This document shows, one piece after another, positions 25,908 to 34,445 of a stretch of DNA of 64,000 nucleotides. The position numbers were made by a program, and so were the translations under genes. The notes under the pieces were generated by a model. That model saw only the letters and a program-made list of their open reading frames with translations. It was not told where the DNA came from and made no database searches. Positions within the stretch are counted from its first letter, which is position 1; each line of letters begins with the position of its first letter. The DNA is from CAYFHQ01 sp964342805 (GTDB lineage: Bacteria; Bacillota; Clostridia; Peptostreptococcales; Acidaminobacteraceae), in NCBI GenBank assembly GCA_964342805.1, contig CAYFHQ010000011.1, positions 5,405 to 69,404 on the forward strand, in the 5' to 3' direction.

Positions 25908-25932
25908 CTATACATCGGAATCCGATGCATAG
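25908..25932. promoter_or_regulatory. 25-base palindrome, candidate operator
   Basis: CTATACATCGGA, A, TCCGATGCATAG: 11 of 12 paired positions match. It sits between padR and prfC, next to a possible TATAGT -10 element on the minus strand (near 25893-25898). Assignment to PadR is inferred. Confidence 0.55.
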
Positions 25933-25996
25933 CTACACAAAGTATGTTAGCACAGGTTTTTCCATTTGTAAAGAAGTTCCTGTCACTGGCTTCCAG

Positions 25997-26025
25997 TTGA
26001 CATTCCCAGCGTTTCGCTATAACAT
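25997..26025 (+). promoter_or_regulatory. Sigma-A promoter of prfC
   Basis: TTGACA (25997-26002), 17 bases, TAACAT (26020-26025), giving a leader of about 108 bases. Confidence 0.75.
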
Positions 26026-26031
26026 TTATAA

Positions 26032-26077
26032 GGTTACGCAAATTGGATTACATAGGTCTGCTGGTGGGGTTACGCAA
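26032..26077 (+). repeat. Direct repeat in the prfC leader
   Basis: GGTTACGCAA occurs at 26032-26041 and 26068-26077, 36 bases apart, at and just after the expected transcription start. Confidence 0.6.
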
Positions 26078-26139
26078 GGGCGCATCTGCCAAAGGCCTTG
26101 ATACTGTATAAGAAGTAGCAATGGTTAGGAAGGGTTATT

Positions 26140-27735
26140 ATGTCGAAGAACCGTTCGTTTGTAGATGAAGTGCGACGTCGTCGTACCTTTGCGATTATTT
26201 CTCACCCGGATGCGGGTAAGACAACATTAACTGAAAAGTTCCTCCTGTACGGGGGTGCCATTCGAGAAGCTGGTTCCGTAAAGTCCCGACGTGCCCAGAA
26301 GCACGCCGTGTCTGACTGGATGGAAATTGAAAAGCAGAGGGGTATTTCGGTTACCTCTTCCGTGCTCCAGTTTAACTACGATGATTACTGCATTAATATT
26401 CTGGATACGCCTGGTCACCAGGATTTCTCTGAGGATACCTACCGTACCCTCATGGCTGCGGACTCGGCTATCATGGTTATTGACTGTGCCAAGGGTGTCG
26501 AGGCCCAGACCAAGAAGCTTTTTGAAGTTTGTAAAATGCGTGGGATTCCAATCTTTACCTTCATCAATAAGATGGACCGTACGGGTCAGGACCCATTTGA
26601 TCTACTGGAAGACATTGAAAATGCCCTGGGCATTCGGTCTTGTCCTGTCAACTGGCCTATTGGGTCCGATGGCAAGTTCAAGGGTGTCTTTAACCGCCAT
26701 GAAAACCAAATTGAACTCTTTGGTGACGGCAACCACGGGGCCAGCATTGCCAAGTCTACTACGGGCGACCTGGAAGACCCGGCTTTCGCTGAACTGGTTG
26801 GTGAAGAACACCACGAAAAACTTATGGAAGACATTGAACTCCTGGACGTTGCAGGAGACGAGTTTGACCTGGACCGAATTCTAGCTGGTGAACTGACACC
26901 CGTTTACTTCGGATCGGCCCTGACCAACTTTGGTGTGGAGCCCTTCCTCAAGTCTTACCTGAACATTTCCCAGTCTCCAAGACCTCGGGAAACAGTAGAT
27001 GGTCAGATCAGCCCAGAGAATGAAAACTTCACAGGGTTTGTCTTTAAGATTCAGGCCAACATGAACCCGGCCCACCGGGACCGGATTGCCTTCCTACGGA
27101 TTTGCTCTGGCAAGTTCGAAAAGGGCATGCAGGTTAACCATGTTCGTAATGGCAAGAAAATCAAGTTGTCCCAGCCCCAGCAGTTTATGGCCCAGGACCG
27201 TGTCATTGTTGAAGACGCCTACCCAGGGGATATTATCGGTATCCATGACCCGGGGATCTTTAACATTGGTGACACCCTGTGTCAGGACAACTCAAAGGTA
27301 AAATATAAGGGCATCCCGTCCTTTGCACCGGAACACTTTAGCAAGATCTTCCCTAAGAACTCCATGAAGCGTAAGCAGTTCGTTAAGGGCATTACCCAGA
27401 TCGCTGAAGAGGGTGCCATTCAGGTCTTCCGCCGGCCTAACATCGGCATTGAGGAACTGATTGTTGGCGTGGTTGGTGTCCTCCAGTTCGAAGTCCTGGA
27501 ATACCGCCTGAAAAATGAGTACGGGGTGGACATCGTTGCTGAAAAGCTACCCTTCCGCTATATCCGTTGGGTGGAAATGGACGGTTTTGATCCAGACAAG
27601 TTCTCCATTACCATGGACACCATGATCGTGGAGTCTGAGGAAAAGAAGCCAGTTCTCTTGTTCCAGAACGAGTGGTCCATTAACCGGGTGGAAGACAAGA
27701 ATGCTGGTGCGACCTTGCATTCGGTTTCGATCTAG
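26140..27735 (+). CDS. prfC: Peptide chain release factor 3
   Basis: A 531-residue translational GTPase that recycles RF1/RF2 after peptide release. G motifs: SHPDAGKTT (G1, about 21-29), DTPGHQDFSEDT (G3), NKMDRTGQDP (G4). EF-G-like domains II and III follow, with the RF3-specific stretch KRKQFVKGITQIAEEGAIQV and the C-terminal VGVVGVLQFEVLEYRL. Length equals that of E. coli RF3 within a few residues. AGGAAGGG precedes the ATG. Own promoter and terminator. Confidence 0.98.
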   Translation: MSKNRSFVDEVRRRRTFAIISHPDAGKTTLTEKFLLYGGAIREAGSVKSRRAQKHAVSDWMEIEKQRGISVTSSVLQFNYDDYCINILDTPGHQDFSEDTYRTLMAADSAIMVIDCAKGVEAQTKKLFEVCKMRGIPIFTFINKMDRTGQDPFDLLEDIENALGIRSCPVNWPIGSDGKFKGVFNRHENQIELFGDGNHGASIAKSTTGDLEDPAFAELVGEEHHEKLMEDIELLDVAGDEFDLDRILAGELTPVYFGSALTNFGVEPFLKSYLNISQSPRPRETVDGQISPENENFTGFVFKIQANMNPAHRDRIAFLRICSGKFEKGMQVNHVRNGKKIKLSQPQQFMAQDRVIVEDAYPGDIIGIHDPGIFNIGDTLCQDNSKVKYKGIPSFAPEHFSKIFPKNSMKRKQFVKGITQIAEEGAIQVFRRPNIGIEELIVGVVGVLQFEVLEYRLKNEYGVDIVAEKLPFRYIRWVEMDGFDPDKFSITMDTMIVESEEKKPVLLFQNEWSINRVEDKNAGATLHSVSI

Positions 27736-27806
27736 GTATTGGAATCGATTGCGATTTAATTTAGGGTCTAACCCCCATAGCTAGACGCAGCCATCAAAAA
27801 ATAATT

Positions 27807-27850
27807 AAAAGCTGCTACAGGTGACAACTGGTCACCTTGTAGCAGCTTTT
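27807..27850 (+). terminator. Terminator of prfC
   Basis: Stem AAAAGCTGCTAC/GTAGCAGCTTTT with inner GGTGAC/GTCACC and a T-run. Confidence 0.9.
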
Positions 27851-27955
27851 TTTACTTGTTAGTAGCTCTTTTATTCATCTTTTGGATCAACCAAGTGACT
27901 GGCATTTAGTGGGTCATTTAGGGAGCCAGCTTGGTGATCTACACCCATAGCCTAC

Positions 27956-30029
27956 TCAAACACCCTCAACTAGCCCACACACATTCGGCAAGCCAATCAC
28001 AAAGGAAGTCCCTTCCCCTACCTTGCTGACCACCTCTATGGTTCCACCCAACTTCTTGGTCACCATATTATAAACCGTATTCAAACCCATGCCACTGGCG
28101 TCCTTGACATTGTCCACCGTGTAATAGGGTTCAAACAAACGGTCTATATGGTCTAGACCGATCCCGACCCCGTCGTCATGGACCACCAGGGTGGTGGTTG
28201 TGACAGTCTGGCTGACTTCGATCAGAATGGTGCCCCGGTCTTGGCCCCTAAATCCATGATTGACTGCATTCTCAATCAGGTTGTTGAGAATTAAGAAAAG
28301 GACCCCTGGCCTTGTTTTGACCTCAATCATGGGGGCACACTGGATGGAAATATCCACATTGGGATGGTCCAGGCCCGTCTCGATATTGGCCACCACATTT
28401 TCCAAGTAGGTCTGTACGGCCACCTGCTGGACGGACTCATTGGCATGGTCTTCTGCCAGCTTTCTAAAGTTTTCAACGATTTGAGAAGCCTTTTTTAGAT
28501 TGGCAACAACCACATCGGTGGAGGATTTAATGTCATCTATAAGCTCCAACTCGTCCTCGTCCCGTTTTTTATGAGCCATGACCGATCGGAGTTGGTCCAC
28601 CAAATGAATGGCATAGGTGGAGGCGGTCAGACACACCCCAAGGGGGGTGTTGATCTCATGGCTGACCCCAGCGGTAAGTTTACCCAAGGCAGCCATTTTT
28701 TCTGACTGGACCAGGTGGTCTTGGGTGTCTTTTAAGTTTTCCAAGGAAGCTTCCAGTTCCACATTGGTTTCTTCCAATTCTTCCGTAGCCAGCTTCAGGT
28801 CAGTCAAGGACTCCTTGAGTTGGTCATTGCTGTCGCTGAGCTCTAGGGTCCTTTCGGCCACAATACTTTCCAGGTTGCGGTTGAGGTCCTAGAGGTTTTT
28901 CTCTACTTCCTTGCGGACTTCAATTTCCTGTTCCAATATAGTTTGATTATGGATCAGGGAAGAGGCCATGGCGGTAACGGAGGCCGCCAGCTGGTCAATT
29001 TCCACAATGTTTACTTCTTCATAGGTTGCCTTGTAGTCACCTGCTGCAACCCGTTCTGAGTAGGCTATGATCTGGCCGAACATGGCTGTATAGATCTGCC
29101 GACTACTAACGTAAACGATTACTATGCCCACCAAAAGGACACCCAGCACAGACCATAGGAGGGTGACAAAACCGTCCCTATACTCGATTTCAGCATTGTT
29201 TTTCAAGACAATGTTAACGCCATAACCGTCCACGTACTGGATAACCGCCAAGTTTTTTTGGTGGATTACATAGCCCTGGCCTTGGGTACTGAAAAAAGAC
29301 AGGGCCACTGGGCCCTCCCTCATGTGGTTGACAATCGTTGGCATTAGAAAGTGATCACTACCCACGGTGGACAGGACCGGTTGTCGTCGGTTGGTCAGGG
29401 TAATGGCCTCCGCTTGGATAATGCCATTGAGTTCAGACAAGAGGCCAACGTTGGAATTGAGGATATAACCACTCCAAATCTCCCCCAAGACTTCCCCTGT
29501 AACCGGGTCCACCACAGGCACCCGGAGGGTTAAGAAGCTCAAAAAAATCGTCATAGTAGGGAATGTCCACAATCCCTTGTTCAAAGGACCTGCTGACACT
29601 GGAGGCATTGGTCACCCGGATCAACTCTTCCATGTCATAGGCCCCAGACACAGCCATGGACCGGACGGGCCGGTCTCCCCCTGCGTCCATATAGGTGACA
29701 AAGTCCAGGTCGCCATTTTCAGCCAAGTAGAGTTTTGCCCAGTCTGTGGCCTCTCCATAGTTACCATTCATGACATGTTGCAGGTAGTCGGTTCTCATGA
29801 GGCCCTGGATGTCATGTTCAATGGACAAGACCTTGTCTTCAAAATAGAGGTCAATGGTGTGAAAGACCCGTTCAAAACTCTTCTCTTGCTCGTGGCGAAT
29901 GGTCCGGTCTGCCAAGGAGTAGTTCATTAATAGCAGTACAATGGCAAAGACCAGCAGCAGGGCCGCAACAAAGACCGGCAACATGGTGCGTAATTCAATT
30001 TTTCGTCCCATCACGGTCTGCATTTTCAT
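27956..30029 (-). pseudogene. luxQ: LuxQ-like sensor histidine kinase, broken by a frameshift and an amber codon
   Basis: Reading across two lesions gives about 690 residues: a membrane helix (MLPVFVAALLLVFAIVLLL), a periplasmic sensor ending RVPVVDPVTGEVLGE..GYILN, much like the Vibrio LuxQ sensor, a second helix, HAMP, a coiled coil, HisKA (SHEINTPLG) and an ATPase domain (NLIENAVNHGF, DDGVGIGL, GMGLNTVYN). Lesion 1 is an extra T in the T7 run at 29541-29547; six T restore the frame (DDFLSFLTLRVP). Lesion 2 is TAG at 28889-28891 between KNL and DLNRNL. No receiver domain follows, unlike Vibrio LuxQ. It lies 18 bp behind luxP. GGTGG precedes the start; ATG at 30029 or 30023. Confidence 0.78.
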
Positions 30030-30047
30030 ATCCACCGCCAGCTTGTA

Positions 30048-31193
30048 CTAGTCCTCAGAATATCTAAAGGCTCGTTCTTTGTATTGGTCAATCCGGTCTT
30101 CAGGAGTTTCCTTGGTAATCAGTTTAAAAGCTCCCGAGTAGACCGTGGGCACTTGACCACTCAGGCCAGTTTGGTCCAAGTAAATGGCTTCAGCCATGGC
30201 AATGCCGTTGTCGTCATTCATCCGCATAACGGTGACATCGATCTCTCCAGCTGCTATGGCTTCCAGTTCCGCACTACCGCCACCCCAACCGTTGACCATA
30301 ATGTCACCCAGTTTTCCTGTTTCCTTCAGGGCGTCTAGGATTCCAAAGGTAATGTCTGTGGAGCAGGAGTAAATCACCTTTAGGTCTGGATTGTCCGCCA
30401 GTAAGGTCAAGGTTGCTGCCTTGGCCTTTTCCCGGTTACCGTCAGTAAAGAAGGACCCCACCAATTGCATGCCCTCTTGGGCTTCCATGGCTTCAATAAA
30501 GGTGTCCCCCCGCATTTCACTGACATAACCGTCTGTAAAGTAAAGGACTGCGTACTGGCCACTACCGCCCACCTGGTCTACAATATGGTCTGCCAGGACC
30601 TGGGTCCCCAGCATATGGTCAAAGCCCACATACAAGAAGGGTTGGCGGTCCACCCACTCCTGGAGGGGGGTGGTGATATTTTGAAGAATGATCTTGGTTT
30701 CCTTGGCGATGATGGCCGACTCAATGAGTTTCTTGTGGGCCGTGACATCTAGGGTAAAGATCAGGTAGTCCGGTTTACTGAGAATGGCCTGGCGGATCGC
30801 ATCTTCTTGTAGTTGCAGTTCTCCCGAGGCGTCGGTAAAGGTCTCCGTAATATTATAGGAAAGCCCGATTTCATCCATCCGCTTTTGGAAACTCTGGACA
30901 CTCCGTCTCCAGTAGTCTGACACTTGATTTCCTGGATAAACCACGGCAATTTCAATGACTCCATTGGGGTCTAGCTTGCCCGCTTCCAGGGGGGTATTGC
31001 TTTGGACGCGCAGGTCAAAGGCGTCATATATTTCCTGGCGGCCGGTCTGGGCTGCCAAGTATTCATGGACCATAATATAAGTACTGTGACTATAGGGCTT
31101 CACTTCTTCTGGCTCGATTTCTACAGCAGGCGCTGTGCAAGCAACAGCGCTGACAAGGATCAATAGAAGGACGCTGATCAAACGAAATTTCAT
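30048..31193 (-). CDS. luxP: LuxP-like autoinducer-2 binding lipoprotein
   Basis: A 381-residue sugar-binding-type periplasmic protein with a lipoprotein signal (LVSAVAC, C19). It matches Vibrio LuxP across the length: YPGNQVSDYW, QNITTPLQEW, YVGFDH, RGDTF, CSTD, NGWGGGSAELEAI, MRMNDDNGIAMAEAI and the C-terminal RAFRYSED. The residues I recall as AI-2/borate contacts in V. harveyi LuxP (Q77, S79, W82, N159, R215, S265, T266, D267, W289, R310) are all present as Q90, S92, W95, N172, R228, S278, T279, D280, W303 and R324. AAAGGAG precedes the ATG. The kinase gene follows. No luxS is in the window. Confidence 0.85.
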   Translation of the reverse strand: MKFRLISVLLLILVSAVACTAPAVEIEPEEVKPYSHSTYIMVHEYLAAQTGRQEIYDAFDLRVQSNTPLEAGKLDPNGVIEIAVVYPGNQVSDYWRRSVQSFQKRMDEIGLSYNITETFTDASGELQLQEDAIRQAILSKPDYLIFTLDVTAHKKLIESAIIAKETKIILQNITTPLQEWVDRQPFLYVGFDHMLGTQVLADHIVDQVGGSGQYAVLYFTDGYVSEMRGDTFIEAMEAQEGMQLVGSFFTDGNREKAKAATLTLLADNPDLKVIYSCSTDITFGILDALKETGKLGDIMVNGWGGGSAELEAIAAGEIDVTVMRMNDDNGIAMAEAIYLDQTGLSGQVPTVYSGAFKLITKETPEDRIDQYKERAFRYSED

Positions 31194-31330
31194 ACGCTCA
31201 CTCCTTTACTTTTGTCGTTATTCCATATATGCCCTTAGGCGCAGATTTTATGCATTGAATGGCAACATTCAGAATGTTAGAATGACTGTACACGCTTAGT
31301 TTGGGTAAAAGAACACCAAAGGAGGTCAAA

Positions 31331-34261
31331 ATGAATTTGCAAGTCAATCAAACCATTCATGGTTTTACCTTAATCGATACATTTGAAGTCAAAGAAATCC
31401 ACTCCCTTGCCCACGTTTTTGAGCATAAGCAGAGTGGTGCTCGCCTACTCCATTTGGCAAACGATGACGACAACAAAGTCTTTTCAGTAGGCTTTAAAAC
31501 ACCACCAACAGACAGCACAGGTGTCCCTCACATTGTGGAACACTGCGTGCTTTCCGGGTCCCGTAAGTACCACACCAAGGAACCCTTTATGGACATGGTC
31601 AAGGGGTCTCTCCAGACCTTTATCAACGCCATGACCTTTAGCGACAAGACCATTTACCCGGTGGCCAGTCGCAACGCCAAGGACTTCCACAACCTAGTGG
31701 ACGTTTATTTAGATGCGGTCTTTTTCCCGCAAATCCACCAGGACCCAGAAATCTTTATGCAAGAGGGCTGGCACCTGGACATCCATGAAAAAGATGCGCC
31801 CCTGACCTACACAGGTGTTGTCTACAACGAAATGAAGGGGGCCTACTCGTCACCTACAGCCGTACTTCGTGATGAAGTAGCTGCTGCCCTTTTCCCTGAC
31901 ACATGTTATGCCTTTTCTTCCGGTGGTGACCCGGACGTGATCCCTGACCTGACGCTTGAAGGGTTTAGGGACTTCCATAAAAAACACTACCACCCCCGCA
32001 ATGCCCAGCTTTACCTCTATGGGGACATGGACATTGAGGAGAAACTGGCCTACATCGACAGTGAGTTTCTGAGCCACTTCCAAGCTGCAGATGGTGAGGA
32101 GATTGTGATTAGGCCTCAAGCCCCACTGACAGCTCCTGTGGAGTCAACTTGTGTGTACCCGGTTTCTGCTGACGAGTCCACAGACAACAAGGACTTCCTG
32201 GCCCTGGGATTTGCCCTGGGCAATACGGCTGATCCAGTGGACAACTTAGTTTCCATGATCCTCAAGAGCATCCTGGTGAGTTCCAGCGCTGCCCCAGTGA
32301 AAATGGCCCTCCAGCAGGCGGGTCTAGGTGAGGACATTATGGTCATGGGCAGTGACGGTATTCAGTTGGGTATGGCCATTGTGGCTAAAAACACCTCTGT
32401 GGACCGCAAGGACGAGTTTGTTCAAATCATTGAAGAGACCATCGGCAAGATGATTGCCGACGGCATAGACAAAGACCTCATTCGGTCCAGCCTCAACATT
32501 GTAGAATACAGCCTCCGGGAAGCAACAGGTTTTGCTACCAAGGGGATTATTTATCATATTCAGTCCATGGAAAGCTGGTTATATGAGGACGCACCTACCA
32601 CCCACCTCCACTACGACCAGTACCTGGCCGACCTCCGTGAAAAGGTAGAAACCAACTACTTTGAAGACCTGCTTCAAAAGCAGTTCTTGGACAACCCCCA
32701 CCGGGCCTTGGTGGTCATGACGCCTCAACCTGGCCTTAATGAAGCCAAGGGAGAAAAAATGGCCCAAGTCCTGGCAGATAAGAAGGCTGCCCTGACAGAG
32801 GACCAACTGGAAGACTTGATCGCAGCCAACCAGTCCCTACGGAAGAAGCAGCTGTCTCCAGATGCTCCTGAAGCAGTGGCAACCATTCCAAAACTGGCCG
32901 TTTCTGACGTGAAGCCAGAGTTGGAAAGGGTTCCTCAGGAAGTCATTCCAAAAGGCAAGGCCAAAGTCCTCTTCCACGATGTTTTCAGTAGTGGCATTGC
33001 CTATGTGGACTTTATGTTTGACACCTCCATGGTGGCCAAGGAAGACGCTCCCTATGTCAACCTCCTGTCTTACCTCTTGGGCAAGCTGGACACGGCTAGT
33101 TATGGCTATGGGCAACTATCCAATGAAATTTACCTGAATACAGGGGGCATCAGCTTCTCTACCCAGGTTCTTAACCATTTGGATGACGACCAGTCTATTC
33201 TACCGAAATTTGTGATCAACACCAAGGTCCTTCGGTCGGGTATGGGCAAACTCTTTGATTTGTTGAAGGTTGTCCTGACAGAAACCTCTTTTGCAGATAT
33301 GAAGCGAATTCAAACCCTGGTCCAGCAGCAACGGTCCAAGTTTGAGGCCTATATTGTTCAAAGTGGCAACACAGTAGCCTCCCGCCGGGTGTCTTCTTAC
33401 TACTCCACTGCCTCTGCTTATGCAGACCAAATGTACGGCCTGGACTACTTCTGGTTCGTCAATGACCTGGCTGACCACTTTGAAGAAAAGCAAGACCAGC
33501 TGGTTGAAAAATTAGAGTCCCTTTATAAGACCATCTTCTGTGAGGACAACCTCTTGGTAGGTCTGACTGGGGAACGGGCTGACCTGGACCTTATGGAGAC
33601 CTCCATGGTGGCCTTTATGGGCACCTTGATCGAGGACAATATCCAACCGGCAGCCATGAACTTCCCTGTGGAAAAGAAGAACGAGGGTATCCTAACCTCT
33701 TCTGGTGTCCAGTACGTGGCCAAGTCCGCGGACTTCCACAAGTTTGGCCATCAATACAATGGCCACATGCGGGTCCTGGAAGCTGTGATGAACAGTGAGT
33801 TCCTCCATGACCGTGTACGGGCTAAGGGTGGCGCCTATGGCTGTAGCATGACCTTCAACCGGGCAGGACGGGTGACCTTCTCTTCCTACCGAGATCCGAA
33901 ACTCAAGGACACCCTGGCTGTCTATGACAGTGCTGGGGCCTACCTGCGTGACATGGACCTGAGCCAGGCTGAACTTACGACCTTTATCATTGGAACCATT
34001 GCCCGGATGGACGGGGCCCTTACCCCGCGCCAGAAGGGACAGATGACCATGAGTAGCTATGCGTCGGGCTTGACTTACGAGCAAAAACAGCAGGAACGGG
34101 AGCAAGTCTTGGCGACGACAGCTGACGACCTGAAAGCAATGGCTGACCTGATGGACCAGGCCATGGCAGACAACTATATTTGCGTTGTGGGCAACGAACA
34201 GGCCATCCTTGACCAAAAGGATGTCTTCATGAATACCCCACGACTCAAGCCCGTTGAGTAA
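31331..34261 (+). CDS. M16C-family zinc metalloprotease (presequence-protease-like)
   Basis: A 976-residue insulinase-family peptidase. The inverted zinc motif HIVEH is at residues 67-71, with a downstream acidic ligand expected in the following helix (EPFMDMVKGS, NLVDVYLDAVF). The size, one active N-terminal half and an inactive C-terminal half with an M16C-associated linker (about 460-700), fits the PreP/Cym1 type that degrades short unfolded peptides inside a closed chamber. No signal peptide, so cytosolic. The start at 31331 has AAAGGAGG upstream. Single-gene unit. Confidence 0.93.
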   Translation: MNLQVNQTIHGFTLIDTFEVKEIHSLAHVFEHKQSGARLLHLANDDDNKVFSVGFKTPPTDSTGVPHIVEHCVLSGSRKYHTKEPFMDMVKGSLQTFINAMTFSDKTIYPVASRNAKDFHNLVDVYLDAVFFPQIHQDPEIFMQEGWHLDIHEKDAPLTYTGVVYNEMKGAYSSPTAVLRDEVAAALFPDTCYAFSSGGDPDVIPDLTLEGFRDFHKKHYHPRNAQLYLYGDMDIEEKLAYIDSEFLSHFQAADGEEIVIRPQAPLTAPVESTCVYPVSADESTDNKDFLALGFALGNTADPVDNLVSMILKSILVSSSAAPVKMALQQAGLGEDIMVMGSDGIQLGMAIVAKNTSVDRKDEFVQIIEETIGKMIADGIDKDLIRSSLNIVEYSLREATGFATKGIIYHIQSMESWLYEDAPTTHLHYDQYLADLREKVETNYFEDLLQKQFLDNPHRALVVMTPQPGLNEAKGEKMAQVLADKKAALTEDQLEDLIAANQSLRKKQLSPDAPEAVATIPKLAVSDVKPELERVPQEVIPKGKAKVLFHDVFSSGIAYVDFMFDTSMVAKEDAPYVNLLSYLLGKLDTASYGYGQLSNEIYLNTGGISFSTQVLNHLDDDQSILPKFVINTKVLRSGMGKLFDLLKVVLTETSFADMKRIQTLVQQQRSKFEAYIVQSGNTVASRRVSSYYSTASAYADQMYGLDYFWFVNDLADHFEEKQDQLVEKLESLYKTIFCEDNLLVGLTGERADLDLMETSMVAFMGTLIEDNIQPAAMNFPVEKKNEGILTSSGVQYVAKSADFHKFGHQYNGHMRVLEAVMNSEFLHDRVRAKGGAYGCSMTFNRAGRVTFSSYRDPKLKDTLAVYDSAGAYLRDMDLSQAELTTFIIGTIARMDGALTPRQKGQMTMSSYASGLTYEQKQQEREQVLATTADDLKAMADLMDQAMADNYICVVGNEQAILDQKDVFMNTPRLKPVE

Positions 34262-34341
34262 GACTACACGATAGGTACTCTTAGACTTAAATACCTTTCT
34301 GTCAACTAGGCAACGTGAAGGTGTTATCAACAGTCTCGGAC

Positions 34342-34369
34342 CCAGTAGAGCACACTCTTGCTCTACTGG
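34342..34369 (+). terminator. Terminator of the M16 protease gene
   Basis: Stem CCAGTAGAGC/GCTCTACTGG, then ATCTTTCC. Confidence 0.7.
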
Positions 34370-34445
34370 ATCTTTCCTATTGGCCTAATCCTGATAGGCC
34401 ATAGGCGATATGGGTAGGTATAAGGCAAGGGCAAAAGGAGGACTT

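Noticed and set aside
28889..28891. TAG in the LuxQ-like gene as a recoded amino acid (pyrrolysine or selenocysteine-like)
   Set aside because: TAG is used as an ordinary stop elsewhere in the window (for example at 41-43 and 3101-3103), and the same gene also carries a frameshift, so mutation is simpler.
33692..34330. A 212-codon minus-strand frame within the M16 protease gene
   Set aside because: It is antisense to a conserved gene, with no start signal and low-complexity composition typical of shadow frames.
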